DNA from: Pseudorhodoferax sp032153935
Lineage (GTDB): Bacteria; Pseudomonadota; Gammaproteobacteria; Burkholderiales; Burkholderiaceae_C
Direction: 5' to 3'
Length of the DNA stretch: 64,000 nt
Assembly: GCF_964253035.1 (NCBI RefSeq)
Contig: NZ_CAXUQL020000001.1
Span: 7,316,001-7,380,000 of the forward strand
Below are positions 1 to 8,038 of the stretch, one piece after another (the first letter of the stretch is position 1; each line of letters opens with the position of its first letter). The notes below the pieces were generated by a model. That model saw only the letters and a list, made by a program, of their open reading frames with translations. It was not told the DNA's origin and did not search any database. The translations under genes were made by a program, and so were the position numbers.

Positions 1-57
1 GTCGCCCTTGTTGGGCGGGTAAGGCATGCGGTGCACCAGGTACAGCAGCGTGGCCAT
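1..57 (-). CDS. XrtA-associated glycosyltransferase, N-terminal fragment (cut by window edge)
   Basis: Only the first 19 codons lie in the window; the gene continues beyond base 1. It opens with an ATG read from base 57 and encodes a start containing LVHRMPYPPNKGD. That opening is typical of the glycosyltransferase family tied to PEP-CTERM/exosortase systems (TIGR03087), recalled from family knowledge rather than searched. It starts 6 bases after the FemAB-like gene stops, so it is probably the next gene of the same operon. The expected role is adding a sugar during exopolysaccharide assembly on the cytoplasmic side. Confidence 0.72.
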   Translation of the reverse strand, partial: MATLLYLVHRMPYPPNKGD

Positions 58-63
58 CGGAGT

Positions 64-1101
64 TCAGCCCAGGTTGCGCACGATGTGCGGGCCGACGAAA
101 TTGACCAGCGCGCGCGGCAGGCGGCGCCAGGTGCGGATCACGAGCTGGTACTTGGCGTTGGACGGGTTGTTCTGCGGCACCGCATCGCGCTTGTAGAGCT
201 GGTACTCGTAGTGCAGTGGCTGCGGCTCGAAACCCCAGTTCTTCTTGAACGCGAAGGAGCCCGTACCCTGCTTGCTGCGGCCGTAGTCGAACACGCGCGC
301 ACCACGTGCCGCGGCATGGCGCATCAGCTCCCAGTACTTGAAGTCGTTGCCGGCCAGGTCGCGCGCGGCCTCGTCGTCGCCGGCGTAGTAGGGCAGCACC
401 TCGTCGCGGAAGTAAAAGCTCAGCACGCTGCTGAGCGGCTTGCCTTCGGGCGAGGTGACGGTGAGCACCTCGCAGTCCTTGCCGAAGGTCGTCAGCAGCG
501 CCTGGAAGTAGCGCTTGGACATGGCCGGTGTGCCATGGCGGTGCACGTTGTCGGCATAGAGTGCGAAAAAGCGGTCCACATTGGGGTCGATCGTGCTTTG
601 CAAGCCGTTCTTGATGCCCTTGCGCACCATGGCGCGCTGCTTGCGTGGGATGGCCAGCATGTTGGCCTCGTCGTCGGCGACGATGTTCTTGCGGAACGTG
701 ACGTACAGGTCCTGCAGCGGCCAGTCGGCATGCCGGCGCTGCACGTTGCGCATCTCCAGATGGTCGACGCCAAGCCGGCGCGCCAGGCTCTGCGCCTCCT
801 GCTCGAGCAGCTGCGCGGCCGCGGGATCGCTGGCCGCCACGCCGCCATAGACGCCAAAGGGCAGGCTGACCAGCGCATTGCCGAACAAGCGACTCTTGAC
901 GTGGCCGAGCGGCAGCACGCCCACGATCGCACCGCCGTCTTCGGCGTAGAGGAAATGGCTGTCGTGCCGAAAGATGTCGCGCAGCAGGGTCTGCCAGCCG
1001 GCGCGGTGGAAGAAGCTGGCTTCGGGGCACTGGTGCACGAAGGCATCCCAGCGGCGGTACGCCTCGGCATCGCCGGGCTGCAATCGTTGGATGGTCAGCA
1101 T
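64..1101 (-). CDS. FemAB-like protein of the XrtA/PEP-CTERM locus
   Basis: A protein of 345 residues with the GNAT-like fold of FemAB aminoacyl/acyl transferases. The C-terminal half carries YYAGDDEAARDLAGNDFKYW and the FDYGRSKQGTGSFAFKKNWG segment characteristic of this family (TIGR03019 type). The frame is open further upstream, but that would overlap the deacetylase gene. The ATG at 1101 (MLTIQRLQPG) leaves an 8-base gap and matches the usual start. Members of this group sit in exosortase polysaccharide clusters; their substrate is unknown, and modification of an EPS or a peptide by amino-acyl transfer is inferred. Translation with the neighbours is probably coupled. Confidence 0.85.
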   Translation of the reverse strand: MLTIQRLQPGDAEAYRRWDAFVHQCPEASFFHRAGWQTLLRDIFRHDSHFLYAEDGGAIVGVLPLGHVKSRLFGNALVSLPFGVYGGVAASDPAAAQLLEQEAQSLARRLGVDHLEMRNVQRRHADWPLQDLYVTFRKNIVADDEANMLAIPRKQRAMVRKGIKNGLQSTIDPNVDRFFALYADNVHRHGTPAMSKRYFQALLTTFGKDCEVLTVTSPEGKPLSSVLSFYFRDEVLPYYAGDDEAARDLAGNDFKYWELMRHAAARGARVFDYGRSKQGTGSFAFKKNWGFEPQPLHYEYQLYKRDAVPQNNPSNAKYQLVIRTWRRLPRALVNFVGPHIVRNLG

Positions 1102-1109
1102 GGAAACGG

Positions 1110-1967
1110 TCAGGCCGGCGTGGCCGCAGGACGCAGGAAGATCTCGTCCATGCGGCCCCACTTGAAGTCGCCCATCAGGCGGTCCAGGCGCGCTTCCATG
1201 CGGTCGATGTTCACGTAGTGGCGAAAGCGTGCCTTGGCATCGATGCCGGCCACGCGCGGCTGCTCCGGATCGATCTCCCAGGGATGGAAGTAGAAGATCG
1301 CGGCCTCGCGGTCTTGCGCGTTCACACGGCGCAGCATCCAGCGCGACAGGCCGTACGGCAACAGGCGGAAGTAGCCGCCGCCGCTGGAGGGCAGGTTGCG
1401 CTGCAGCATGCGCAGCGTGGTGACTGGGATCTCCAGCAGGCCGTCACGCACGGCATGGGCAAAGCGCGGCGCGTCCGGCATGCCATAGTGGTCGTGCTGG
1501 ATCGGGTAGATGCTGGAGCTGTACTGGTAGCCGGCGGCCTGCAGGCAATCGAAGGCCCACAGGTTGCGCGTGCCGATCGAGAAGCTGGGCGCGCGGTAGC
1601 CCTGCACCGAGACACCGCCCAGGTCTTCCAGGATCTGCTTGGCACGCTGGATATCGGCCAGGAAATCGGCCTCGCTCTGGTCGCTCGCACGTTCGTGGCC
1701 GTAGCCGTGGCTGGCCAGTTCGTGGCCTTCGGCGACGATGCGGCGCACCAGCTGCGGATAGCGTTCCGCGATCCAGCCCAGCGTGAAGAAGGTCGCCTTG
1801 GCGCCATGGCCGGACAGCATGTCCAGGATGCGGTGCACATTGCGCTCGACGCGGCACTCGCGCGTCTCCCACTCGTCACGGCGGATGTAGGGGGCAAACG
1901 CAGAGACCTGGAAATAGTCCTCCACGTCGATGGTCAGGGCATTGGTGATTGGTGCTGCGGCGGTCAT
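1110..1967 (-). CDS. XrtA-system polysaccharide deacetylase (NodB domain plus DUF3473)
   Basis: A 285-residue carbohydrate esterase family 4 enzyme expected to remove N-acetyl groups from the exopolysaccharide. The NodB motifs are visible: TIDVEDYF near residue 11 (catalytic/metal Asp), SHGYGHE (metal-binding His pair), YRAPSFSI, and FYFHPWEIDPEQPR near the C-terminus, the last being typical of the DUF3473 extension found in exosortase loci (TIGR03006). No signal peptide is visible, so cytoplasmic or co-transported action is possible. The ATG overlaps the stop of the upstream ATPase gene by 4 bases, a sign of translational coupling. Confidence 0.92.
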   Translation of the reverse strand: MTAAAPITNALTIDVEDYFQVSAFAPYIRRDEWETRECRVERNVHRILDMLSGHGAKATFFTLGWIAERYPQLVRRIVAEGHELASHGYGHERASDQSEADFLADIQRAKQILEDLGGVSVQGYRAPSFSIGTRNLWAFDCLQAAGYQYSSSIYPIQHDHYGMPDAPRFAHAVRDGLLEIPVTTLRMLQRNLPSSGGGYFRLLPYGLSRWMLRRVNAQDREAAIFYFHPWEIDPEQPRVAGIDAKARFRHYVNIDRMEARLDRLMGDFKWGRMDEIFLRPAATPA

Positions 1968-3046
1968 GGTGTCTTGTCCTCTGCCCCGCGGCGCGCAGCA
2001 ACGACGAGTTTCTTCAGCATCGCAAGCACCTCCAGGTTGATCCGCTCCAGGCGGAGCAAGCTGCGTTCCAGGCGCTGCAGGCGATCACCCTGCTGCTCCT
2101 GGTCCAGGCCGGAAATCTGCGCTTCCATGCCGTCCAGGGCGTCCGCATTGAACTGCAGGCCACCGACGATCTCATCGCCGACCGGGGCGGTCGACCAACT
2201 CCGCTGCGCTGGTGCTGGGCCCAACTGGGTCAGCCCGGATTCTTCGCGAATCTCCTGTGCCACCGAGGTCACATCTTCGGCGGTCAATGTGTCTTTTTCG
2301 TTCAGGAACCCCAGCAGCAGCAGCCGATCGCAGATCGCATTGATGCGCCGGGGAATGCCACCGCTGGCGCTGAAGATCTCGACGAAGGCCTCGGGCTCGA
2401 AATGCGGCCGCCCGGTGCCGCCGGCACACTTGAGCCGGTGTTCGATGTAGCCCTGCGTCTCTTCCTGGTCGAGCGGACCGATGTGGCAGGCCGCGATCAC
2501 GCGCTGGCGCAGCTGCTGCATCTGCGGATGCTGCAGGATGTCGCGAAACTCCGGCTGGCCGACCAGGAAGCTCTGCAGCAGTGCCTGGTTGCCGAACTGA
2601 AAGTTGGACAGCATGCGCAATTCCTCCACCGCGGACTGCGTCAGGTTCTGCGCCTCGTCCACGATCAGCAGGCAGCGCTTGCCCTGCACGGTCTGGCCTA
2701 CCAGGAAGGCCTCCAGAGACATCAGCAGATCGGCCTTGCTCGCATCCTTGGTGCGCACGCCGAAGGCCGCGGCCACCATGCGCAAGGTGTCTTCGGCCTC
2801 CAACTGGGTGCTGACCACGTTGCCGGCGACGACCTTGCTCGGGTCCAGGCTGTCCAGCAGGCCGCGCACGATGGTGGTCTTGCCAGCACCGATCTCGCCG
2901 GTGATGACGATGAAGCCCTCGTTGCGCAGCACGCCATAGTCCAGATAGGCCTTGGCGCGCCGGTGTTGCTTGCTGGCGAAGTAGAACGTGGGGTCGGGGT
3001 TGAGCTGGAACGGTTTGCCGCTCAAGCCGTAATAGGCTTCATACAT
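1964..3046 (-). CDS. XrtA-associated AAA ATPase (ExeA-like)
   Basis: A 360-residue ATPase of the family found in PEP-CTERM EPS loci (TIGR03015). It opens MYEAYYGLSGKPFQLNPDP, the signature of ExeA/GspA-like ATPases. Walker A is GEIGAGKT at residues 50-57 and Walker B is LLIVDEAQNL around 127-135. The C-terminal 70 residues are rich in Glu, Leu and Arg, probably coiled coil, and end in a basic stretch. Family members are thought to help assemble or energise polysaccharide export, but the exact role is not known. It lies 3 bases downstream of the beta-barrel gene and overlaps the deacetylase start. Confidence 0.88.
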   Translation of the reverse strand: MYEAYYGLSGKPFQLNPDPTFYFASKQHRRAKAYLDYGVLRNEGFIVITGEIGAGKTTIVRGLLDSLDPSKVVAGNVVSTQLEAEDTLRMVAAAFGVRTKDASKADLLMSLEAFLVGQTVQGKRCLLIVDEAQNLTQSAVEELRMLSNFQFGNQALLQSFLVGQPEFRDILQHPQMQQLRQRVIAACHIGPLDQEETQGYIEHRLKCAGGTGRPHFEPEAFVEIFSASGGIPRRINAICDRLLLLGFLNEKDTLTAEDVTSVAQEIREESGLTQLGPAPAQRSWSTAPVGDEIVGGLQFNADALDGMEAQISGLDQEQQGDRLQRLERSLLRLERINLEVLAMLKKLVVAARRGAEDKTP

Positions 3047-3049
3047 CAG

Positions 3050-4708
3050 TCAGAACTGCAAGCTGAGCCCGCCACGCAGCGCGGATTCGGAGTAGGAGGA
3101 CAGGCTGCCACTGGACACCGTCCGGCGCAGCCCCAGTGTTCCGGTCGTGTGCGGCCCGAGCTTGGTCGACAGGCTGATGTTGAGCGAGCGCAGGTCGCTG
3201 CTCTGCGCGCCGCTCTGCTGACCGGCTGCCCGCGTCATCGAGCCGAGAACGCTGAGCGAGGACTGCGGCGTCAGGCGGCGCGAATAGACGATGCTCAAGC
3301 CGTGCTGGCGCACATAGTTTGAACTGCCCAGGTCTTCACCGGTGTCGGCGGTCACCTGCCGCAGGCGGCTGGTCTCCGATTGCGACACCGAAAAACTCAG
3401 CGTGTCACGCAGGCCGATCAATGTGAACGAAGCATCCCGGCGCCGCGTCAGCGTCACGGAGGAGCTGAGGAAGCCCAGGTCCACGCTGGTACTGCCATCC
3501 AGGCCATTGGCCAGCAGAAAGGAATTGACCAGCTGCGCACGGCGCGCGGGATCAGGCTCGAGCGAGGTGAACTGGAAGAAATACAGGTCGTACAACGTGC
3601 CGACACTGAAGGAGCCGGCCTGGCTCGGCGTCGAACTCGCATCGCGCGAATCGGAGAAGCGCCACGCCGAGCGCGGCGTACGGTGCTCGAAGTTGACGTT
3701 GTAGGCGCGGCCGAAGAAGCGCTTCTCCAGCAAGGCCGAAAAGCGCGTGCGCTCGGACAATGCCCACTGGACCTGCCCGCCGAACGTCGCGTGGCTCTCC
3801 TTGTCCTGCGAGGCGTAGTTGTTCGACTCCCAACCCGGGATCACCGAGATCGACAGCTGCGGCGAGAAGGGATGGGTCAGGAACGCGCGCACCCGGTCGG
3901 ATTCGTACGAGCGGCCCGAGGCGTAGTCCTGCTTCTGGTGGTTGGCATCGAGCGACCAGCCGATCACGCGCTGCTGGTTGGTGCTCGCCAGGCGCAAAGA
4001 CAGATCGTCGAGGTCATAGTCCGCCGCGACCAGACTCGACTTGGTCCGTGAAGCGGTGCGTCCATAGCGCAGCTCATACTGGGACCAGTCGCCGAACCGG
4101 CCTCGCACGTAGGGCGATACACGGTACAGCGCCGCCTCCGTCCGATTCTGGTTGTCCGTCACGTCACTGCCCGAACGCGTACCGAAGGCCGAGATCGTTT
4201 GCTGCGAGATGTTGCCGGTGAAATCGACAAAGGCGAAGTTGTCCGCCACCTCCAGGCTGCCGAGCGCCCGCAGCGCATTCTGGTTGCGGTCCAGCGACCG
4301 CTCGCGCGCGTGCAGCAGCCGGGTGAGCGAGTAGTCGACATTGGCTTTCAGGCGATCACCCTCGGCCGTGAAACGCAGGCCAGGACTCACCGAGGTCACG
4401 AAGTCCGCGACCTTCTCCACGCCCCCACGCGAGTGGACGTTGTCGGTCCAGGTGCCTTCCACCGCAACCCGGGGAACCAGAGCCATCTGCCGGCGGTCGT
4501 TCTGGCCATTGCCCTCGGCAGCCGAAGTCTGCCGCGCCGACAGGGGCTCCGGGGACGCAGACGACAGCCCACCGGAGGCGGTCTGCCCCTGTGCGACCGA
4601 AGCAGCGCCGAACAGCCCCGCCACGACCAAGGCCTGCACCAGCCCACTTTCCCGTGCGAAAGGTGGACGAAACGACTGCATCAGGGAAAGGCCTTGCCGC
4701 ATGGACAC
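3050..4708 (-). CDS. XrtA-associated outer-membrane beta-barrel protein (TIGR03016-type)
   Basis: A 552-residue exported protein. A hydrophobic segment near residues 25-42 ending in SVAQGQ fits a signal peptide. The mature part consists of alternating, aromatic-rich strands (for example YELRYGRTASRT, YFFQFTSLEPD) and ends LRGGLSLQF, a terminal Phe typical of outer-membrane barrels. This gene position in exosortase polysaccharide clusters is normally held by the PEP-CTERM-associated outer-membrane protein family, proposed to take part in polysaccharide secretion. A second ATG at 4681 would give a shorter n-region and is an equally plausible start. The upstream kinase gene ends 6 bases before. 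Confidence 0.8.
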   Translation of the reverse strand: MSMRQGLSLMQSFRPPFARESGLVQALVVAGLFGAASVAQGQTASGGLSSASPEPLSARQTSAAEGNGQNDRRQMALVPRVAVEGTWTDNVHSRGGVEKVADFVTSVSPGLRFTAEGDRLKANVDYSLTRLLHARERSLDRNQNALRALGSLEVADNFAFVDFTGNISQQTISAFGTRSGSDVTDNQNRTEAALYRVSPYVRGRFGDWSQYELRYGRTASRTKSSLVAADYDLDDLSLRLASTNQQRVIGWSLDANHQKQDYASGRSYESDRVRAFLTHPFSPQLSISVIPGWESNNYASQDKESHATFGGQVQWALSERTRFSALLEKRFFGRAYNVNFEHRTPRSAWRFSDSRDASSTPSQAGSFSVGTLYDLYFFQFTSLEPDPARRAQLVNSFLLANGLDGSTSVDLGFLSSSVTLTRRRDASFTLIGLRDTLSFSVSQSETSRLRQVTADTGEDLGSSNYVRQHGLSIVYSRRLTPQSSLSVLGSMTRAAGQQSGAQSSDLRSLNISLSTKLGPHTTGTLGLRRTVSSGSLSSYSESALRGGLSLQF

Positions 4709-4714
4709 CCGGCC

Positions 4715-5617
4715 TCAGCTGCCATAGCCATAGCCATAGCCCTGGCCGTAGCCGCCATAGCCATAGCCCTCGCCGGCACCCGCCTTGGCCTGGTTCAACA
4801 CCATCATCTTGACAGGGCAGGATTCGATGGTGGCCAGGGCGTGCTGCACGTCGTTGCGCAAGGTTTTCTCCGCATGGACGACCACCACGATCTGCCCCAT
4901 GTGCGTGGCCAACACACGGGACTCCGTTGTCAGCAGCAGCGGTGGCGAGTCGAAGATGACGATGCGGTCGGAGTAGCGTCGCGCAATGTCGGCGATCAGC
5001 GTGTTCATGGCATCGCTGGCCAGCAACTCGGTGGCTCGCGGATGCGGCGTGCCGCTGGGCAGCAGGGTCAGCTTGTCGATGTTGGTCCGCAGCAGCACCT
5101 GGGACAGGTCAGCCTTGTCGTCAACCAGCAGGTCGAGCAAGCCGCGACTGGCAGGCAATCCCAGCATGCGCAGGATCGACGGGCGCGCCACATCCGCATC
5201 CACCAGCATGACCGTGTTGTTCAATTCGGTGGCGATGCTCAGCGCCAGATTCAGGGCGTTGAAGCTCTTGCCCTCCCCCGCCACCGCACTCGTGACCATG
5301 ATCAGGTTGCCGTTCACGATGGGCGATGTGCCCTTGCCCATCGCATTGGCAATGAGCGGACGCTTGATCACGCGGTACTGGTCGGCAATCTGGGACCGCG
5401 GCGCATTGGGGCTCACGAAGCCGGCGACCGTCAGCGCATCCAGGTCCAGATCCACCTGGCGCGAGATCACGGAGGGACGGGCCGGGGCCGGGGCCACGGG
5501 CCCGGGCGCCACCGGTGCGGCAGCGGCGGCAGGGTTGGCGACGATGTCCGGCACCGCCACGCCCGCCTGCCGCAATTGCTCCAGGCGCCGCGACGCTTGT
5601 TCGATCAGACTACTCAT
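4715..5617 (-). CDS. XrtA-associated tyrosine autokinase (BY-kinase, CpsD/Wzc C-domain type)
   Basis: A 300-residue cytoplasmic bacterial tyrosine kinase (TIGR03018 type) that would control polysaccharide chain length with the adjacent Wzz-like protein. Walker A is AVAGEGKS (residues 111-118), Walker A' is VMLVDADVARPS (136-147) and Walker B is IVIFDSPPLL (219-228). The C-terminus (residues 283-300) is a Gly-Tyr repeat with six tyrosines, the expected autophosphorylation cluster. The N-terminal 50 residues are Ala/Pro-rich and probably disordered. It is separate from its membrane partner, as in Gram-positive CpsC/CpsD pairs, and starts 7 bases after that partner's stop. Confidence 0.92.
   Translation of the reverse strand: MSSLIEQASRRLEQLRQAGVAVPDIVANPAAAAAPVAPGPVAPAPARPSVISRQVDLDLDALTVAGFVSPNAPRSQIADQYRVIKRPLIANAMGKGTSPIVNGNLIMVTSAVAGEGKSFNALNLALSIATELNNTVMLVDADVARPSILRMLGLPASRGLLDLLVDDKADLSQVLLRTNIDKLTLLPSGTPHPRATELLASDAMNTLIADIARRYSDRIVIFDSPPLLLTTESRVLATHMGQIVVVVHAEKTLRNDVQHALATIESCPVKMMVLNQAKAGAGEGYGYGGYGQGYGYGYGS
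4718..4770. repeat. Hexanucleotide repeat encoding the Gly-Tyr tail of the tyrosine kinase
   Basis: On the plus strand this stretch is a run of CCATAG-like hexamers (gccatagccatagccatag, later gccatagccatag), interrupted by two diverged units. On the minus strand each unit reads TAT GGC, that is Tyr-Gly. The repeat falls exactly on the autophosphorylation tail and stays in frame, so gain or loss of a unit would change the number of phosphorylatable tyrosines without a frameshift. Confidence 0.75.
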
Positions 5618-5624
5618 GCCATCC

Positions 5625-7190
5625 TCAAGCGGCCCTGCTGGCCATGAAGGCCATCAGGCCGATGCCCAGCGCGAAACAGACAACCAAGCTGCCCGAAGCC
5701 GCCGCAAACTTCCAAAGGTTCCTGCGCTCACTGCGTTTGGCTTCGTCGCTGATCACCAAGGTCACCACCCCCAAGAGCGGCAAGGCGACGGCGTTGCGCA
5801 GTGCATGCGCGTTGTGGAACACGGGACGCAGCTGGCTCAGGCCCAGGGCCACCGCCACACCAACCGCCAAGGAGGCGACCAACGCCCCGATCAGCAACAA
5901 GGACCGGTTGGGCGCCACCGGGCGCTGCGACACGCGCGGTGGATCAATCAAGCGGAAATCCGCCACGCCAGCGACGGAATCCAGATTGCCCGTCATGGAC
6001 GCGGACTCGCGCCGCGTCACCAGATCCTCATAGTTCTTCTTGTTGACCGCGTAGTCGCGGTTCAACTGCGCGTACTCCGCCTCGATCTGTGGCGCCGTCT
6101 TCGCCTGTTCCTGCGCCCTGGCGTAGCGTGCGCCAAACTCGGCCACTCGCGCGCTCAGCGACGCCACCCGCACCTCTGCCGTGGCGAGCAAGCGCCCAAG
6201 CTCTTGAACCGCCAGACTGCTGCCGGCCCCGGTGATCGGGCCGGACACCGCTGCCTTGCGCAATACCTCGACCTCCTTGCTCTTCTGCTCTTCAAGCTCC
6301 TTGATCGAGCGCCGCGTCGCCGTGACATCGGGGTGCTGTTCCGTGTAGCGCTGCAGCAGGTTGTCGAGATTGCGCTTTTGCTCGGTCAGCCGGCCATCGA
6401 TTTCCGGCGTCGGAAACAGGCGTTCAGCATCGCCGCTCTTGGCCGCCTTGGCGACCTGTGCGCGCTCCGCGTCAAGCTGGCGCTTGGCGGAATCGCGCGC
6501 GCGTTCGGCTTCCACCAACTCGAGTTTGGCGTTGTTGTACTGGGCGCCCAACTCGCCAATCCGGGAGGCGACATCCGGGCCTGCCGTGGACTGCAGTTCG
6601 ATGTTGCGCAGCCGGAATTCCTTCAAACGTGTCTCGGCTTCCTCCAGTCGCGTTTCATACATGCGGATCTGCTCGGAAATGAACTTCTGTGCAGCCGCCG
6701 TGTCCTTGCGGGAATCGCCCAGACTGGATTCGACGAAGATCGACACCAGCGACTGGACGACCTTCTGCGCACGCGGTGGCACGGAGTCACGGTAGGTGAT
6801 CGTGTACAGATTGTCGCGGCCCGCGCCTCTGATCTCCAGCGTGCTCATCAAGGTATCGATCAAGCGCTCGCGTGCCGCCGGGGAGTCGATGTTGAGATCC
6901 AGGTCGGCCATGCGAACAAGCTTCTCGACGTTGGGCCGGTTGATGAGCGTGCGGCTCAACATGACGACCTGCTGGTTCACATTGGGCTGCACCGCCAGAC
7001 CCGACATGAGCGGCTTCAAGATCGACTGGGTATCGACGAATATCCGCGCGGAAGCCTCGTATTTGTCAGGGATCCGCAGAACGACGGCCGAGCCAATAAT
7101 GGCAACGACCCACGCTGCCAGCAACCCCCACCACCGATGCTTCCACGCGCCTTTGGCGAACGTGGAAATCTGGTTGACTAATTCGTCCAT
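5625..7190 (-). CDS. XrtA-system polysaccharide chain-length determinant (Wzz-like)
   Basis: A 521-residue inner-membrane protein of the Wzz/GumC type (TIGR03007). A transmembrane segment lies near residues 20-38 (WWGLLAAWVVAIIGSAVVL). A large periplasmic coiled-coil region follows (long Glu/Arg/Leu heptads, about residues 160-400), then a Pro-rich RLIDPPRVSQRPVAPN motif before a second hydrophobic segment near 428-447, and a last hydrophobic stretch near 496-516. The extra C-terminal segment is usual for the exosortase-linked subfamily. It should set EPS chain length together with the downstream tyrosine kinase; the gap to the export gene is 3 bases. Confidence 0.92.
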   Translation of the reverse strand: MDELVNQISTFAKGAWKHRWWGLLAAWVVAIIGSAVVLRIPDKYEASARIFVDTQSILKPLMSGLAVQPNVNQQVVMLSRTLINRPNVEKLVRMADLDLNIDSPAARERLIDTLMSTLEIRGAGRDNLYTITYRDSVPPRAQKVVQSLVSIFVESSLGDSRKDTAAAQKFISEQIRMYETRLEEAETRLKEFRLRNIELQSTAGPDVASRIGELGAQYNNAKLELVEAERARDSAKRQLDAERAQVAKAAKSGDAERLFPTPEIDGRLTEQKRNLDNLLQRYTEQHPDVTATRRSIKELEEQKSKEVEVLRKAAVSGPITGAGSSLAVQELGRLLATAEVRVASLSARVAEFGARYARAQEQAKTAPQIEAEYAQLNRDYAVNKKNYEDLVTRRESASMTGNLDSVAGVADFRLIDPPRVSQRPVAPNRSLLLIGALVASLAVGVAVALGLSQLRPVFHNAHALRNAVALPLLGVVTLVISDEAKRSERRNLWKFAAASGSLVVCFALGIGLMAFMASRAA

Positions 7191-7193
7191 CGA

Positions 7194-7823
7194 TCAGAAC
7201 CAGCTTTGCGGAATCACCAGAATATCGCCGGGCTTCATCTCGACGTTGTTGGAAATCTCCCCGCGCTTGACCAAATCGCGCAAACGCACGGAATATTGCT
7301 TTCCACCCTCTGAAGTGCGCAGGATCGAAGCCGCGTTGCCATCGGCAAAATCGGTCAGGCCACCCACAGCGATCATGACATCCAGCAAAGTCATCTTCTG
7401 CTTGTATGGCAGGAACTGGGGCTTGGCCGCCTCGCCAACCACCCGAATCTGCTCGCTGTAAGGGCCGACGAACGACGTCACAATCACGGTCACCACCGGA
7501 TCGCGCACAAACTTGCCCAACAACTGCTCGATTTCGCGTGCAACCTCTGTGGAGTTCTTGCCTTGGGCAATCAATTCATCGACCAACGGCGTGGAAATCT
7601 TGCCATCGGGCCGCACCGGAACGCTCATCGACAATTCCGGATTGCGCCAGACGATGATATTGAGAGAATCGCCCGCGCCGATAATGTAGTTATAGTCGCC
7701 AGATGCGGCCAATGTCGGCGCGGCTGGGTGTTTACTGGAAGCACATCCCACGAGAATGATCGCCGTGAGGAAAAGTCCAAGCTTGCTGATCAAGCCTCGA
7801 ATCGCAGCGTGATGAATTTTCAA
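7194..7823 (-). CDS. XrtA-system polysaccharide export lipoprotein (Wza-like)
   Basis: A 209-residue lipoprotein of the polysaccharide export family (TIGR03027 type). A basic N-terminus and hydrophobic core end in the lipobox LVGC, with Cys27 as the lipidated residue. The Poly_export domain follows (YIIGAGDSLNIIVWRNPELS, VRPDGKISTPLVDELIAQG), then an SLBB-like part (VVGEAAKPQFLPYKQKMTLLDVM) and PGDILVIPQSWF at the end. No ATG is available before the signal peptide; the TTG at 7823 is preceded by AGGGGA about 7 bases upstream and is taken as the start. It is the first gene of the export operon and would form the outer-membrane channel. Confidence 0.9.
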   Translation of the reverse strand: MKIHHAAIRGLISKLGLFLTAIILVGCASSKHPAAPTLAASGDYNYIIGAGDSLNIIVWRNPELSMSVPVRPDGKISTPLVDELIAQGKNSTEVAREIEQLLGKFVRDPVVTVIVTSFVGPYSEQIRVVGEAAKPQFLPYKQKMTLLDVMIAVGGLTDFADGNAASILRTSEGGKQYSVRLRDLVKRGEISNNVEMKPGDILVIPQSWF

Positions 7824-7867
7824 GGCAAATCCCCTACAGTATTCGGCAACAGTTCTTCGAGCGGGGC

Positions 7868-7873
7868 ACTATA
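7868..7873 (-). promoter_or_regulatory. Possible -10 element of the export operon
   Basis: On the minus strand this hexamer reads TATAGT (five of six matches to TATAAT). Transcription from it would begin near 7861, about 38 bases before the TTG start of the export lipoprotein and upstream of its AGGGGA ribosome-binding site. No good -35 hexamer is found at 16-18 bases, so an activator may be required. Confidence 0.3.
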
Positions 7874-7963
7874 GCGCACTTCCCCCCGCGCGATTGCGAC
7901 GTTCCGGCCAGCGGTCCACAGGCTGTGACCAGCGGCGAAGCCATCGATTCTCTACGCGTGGCA

Positions 7964-7978
7964 CGCGCGATTCGCGCG
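7964..7978. repeat. Perfect GC-rich palindrome in the gap between the EPS export operon and the epimerase gene
   Basis: CGCGCGA-T-TCGCGCG, seven-base arms around one base. It sits in the 215-base gap between two minus-strand units, upstream of the putative -10 of the export operon. It could be an operator or part of a transcription end for the epimerase gene; there is no T-run. Confidence 0.4.
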
Positions 7979-8012
7979 ACAAATGCACATAAGTGCCAGG
8001 TATGTTGCGCCG

Positions 8013-8027
8013 GTTGCGCGGCGCAAC
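8013..8027 (-). terminator. Hairpin just after the epimerase gene, possible terminator
   Basis: GTTGCGC-G-GCGCAAC is a perfect inverted repeat starting 12 bases beyond the epimerase stop. It can form a stable stem, but no T-run follows on the minus strand, so intrinsic termination is uncertain; it might only stabilise the 3' end. Confidence 0.35.
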
Positions 8028-8038
8028 GGCGCACCGAC

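Noticed and set aside
7981..8000. A sigma-54-like promoter (TGGCAC on the minus strand at 7993-7998) before the EPS export operon
   Set aside because: The distance from GG to the downstream GC is nine bases instead of the required ten, and the -12 element is poor.
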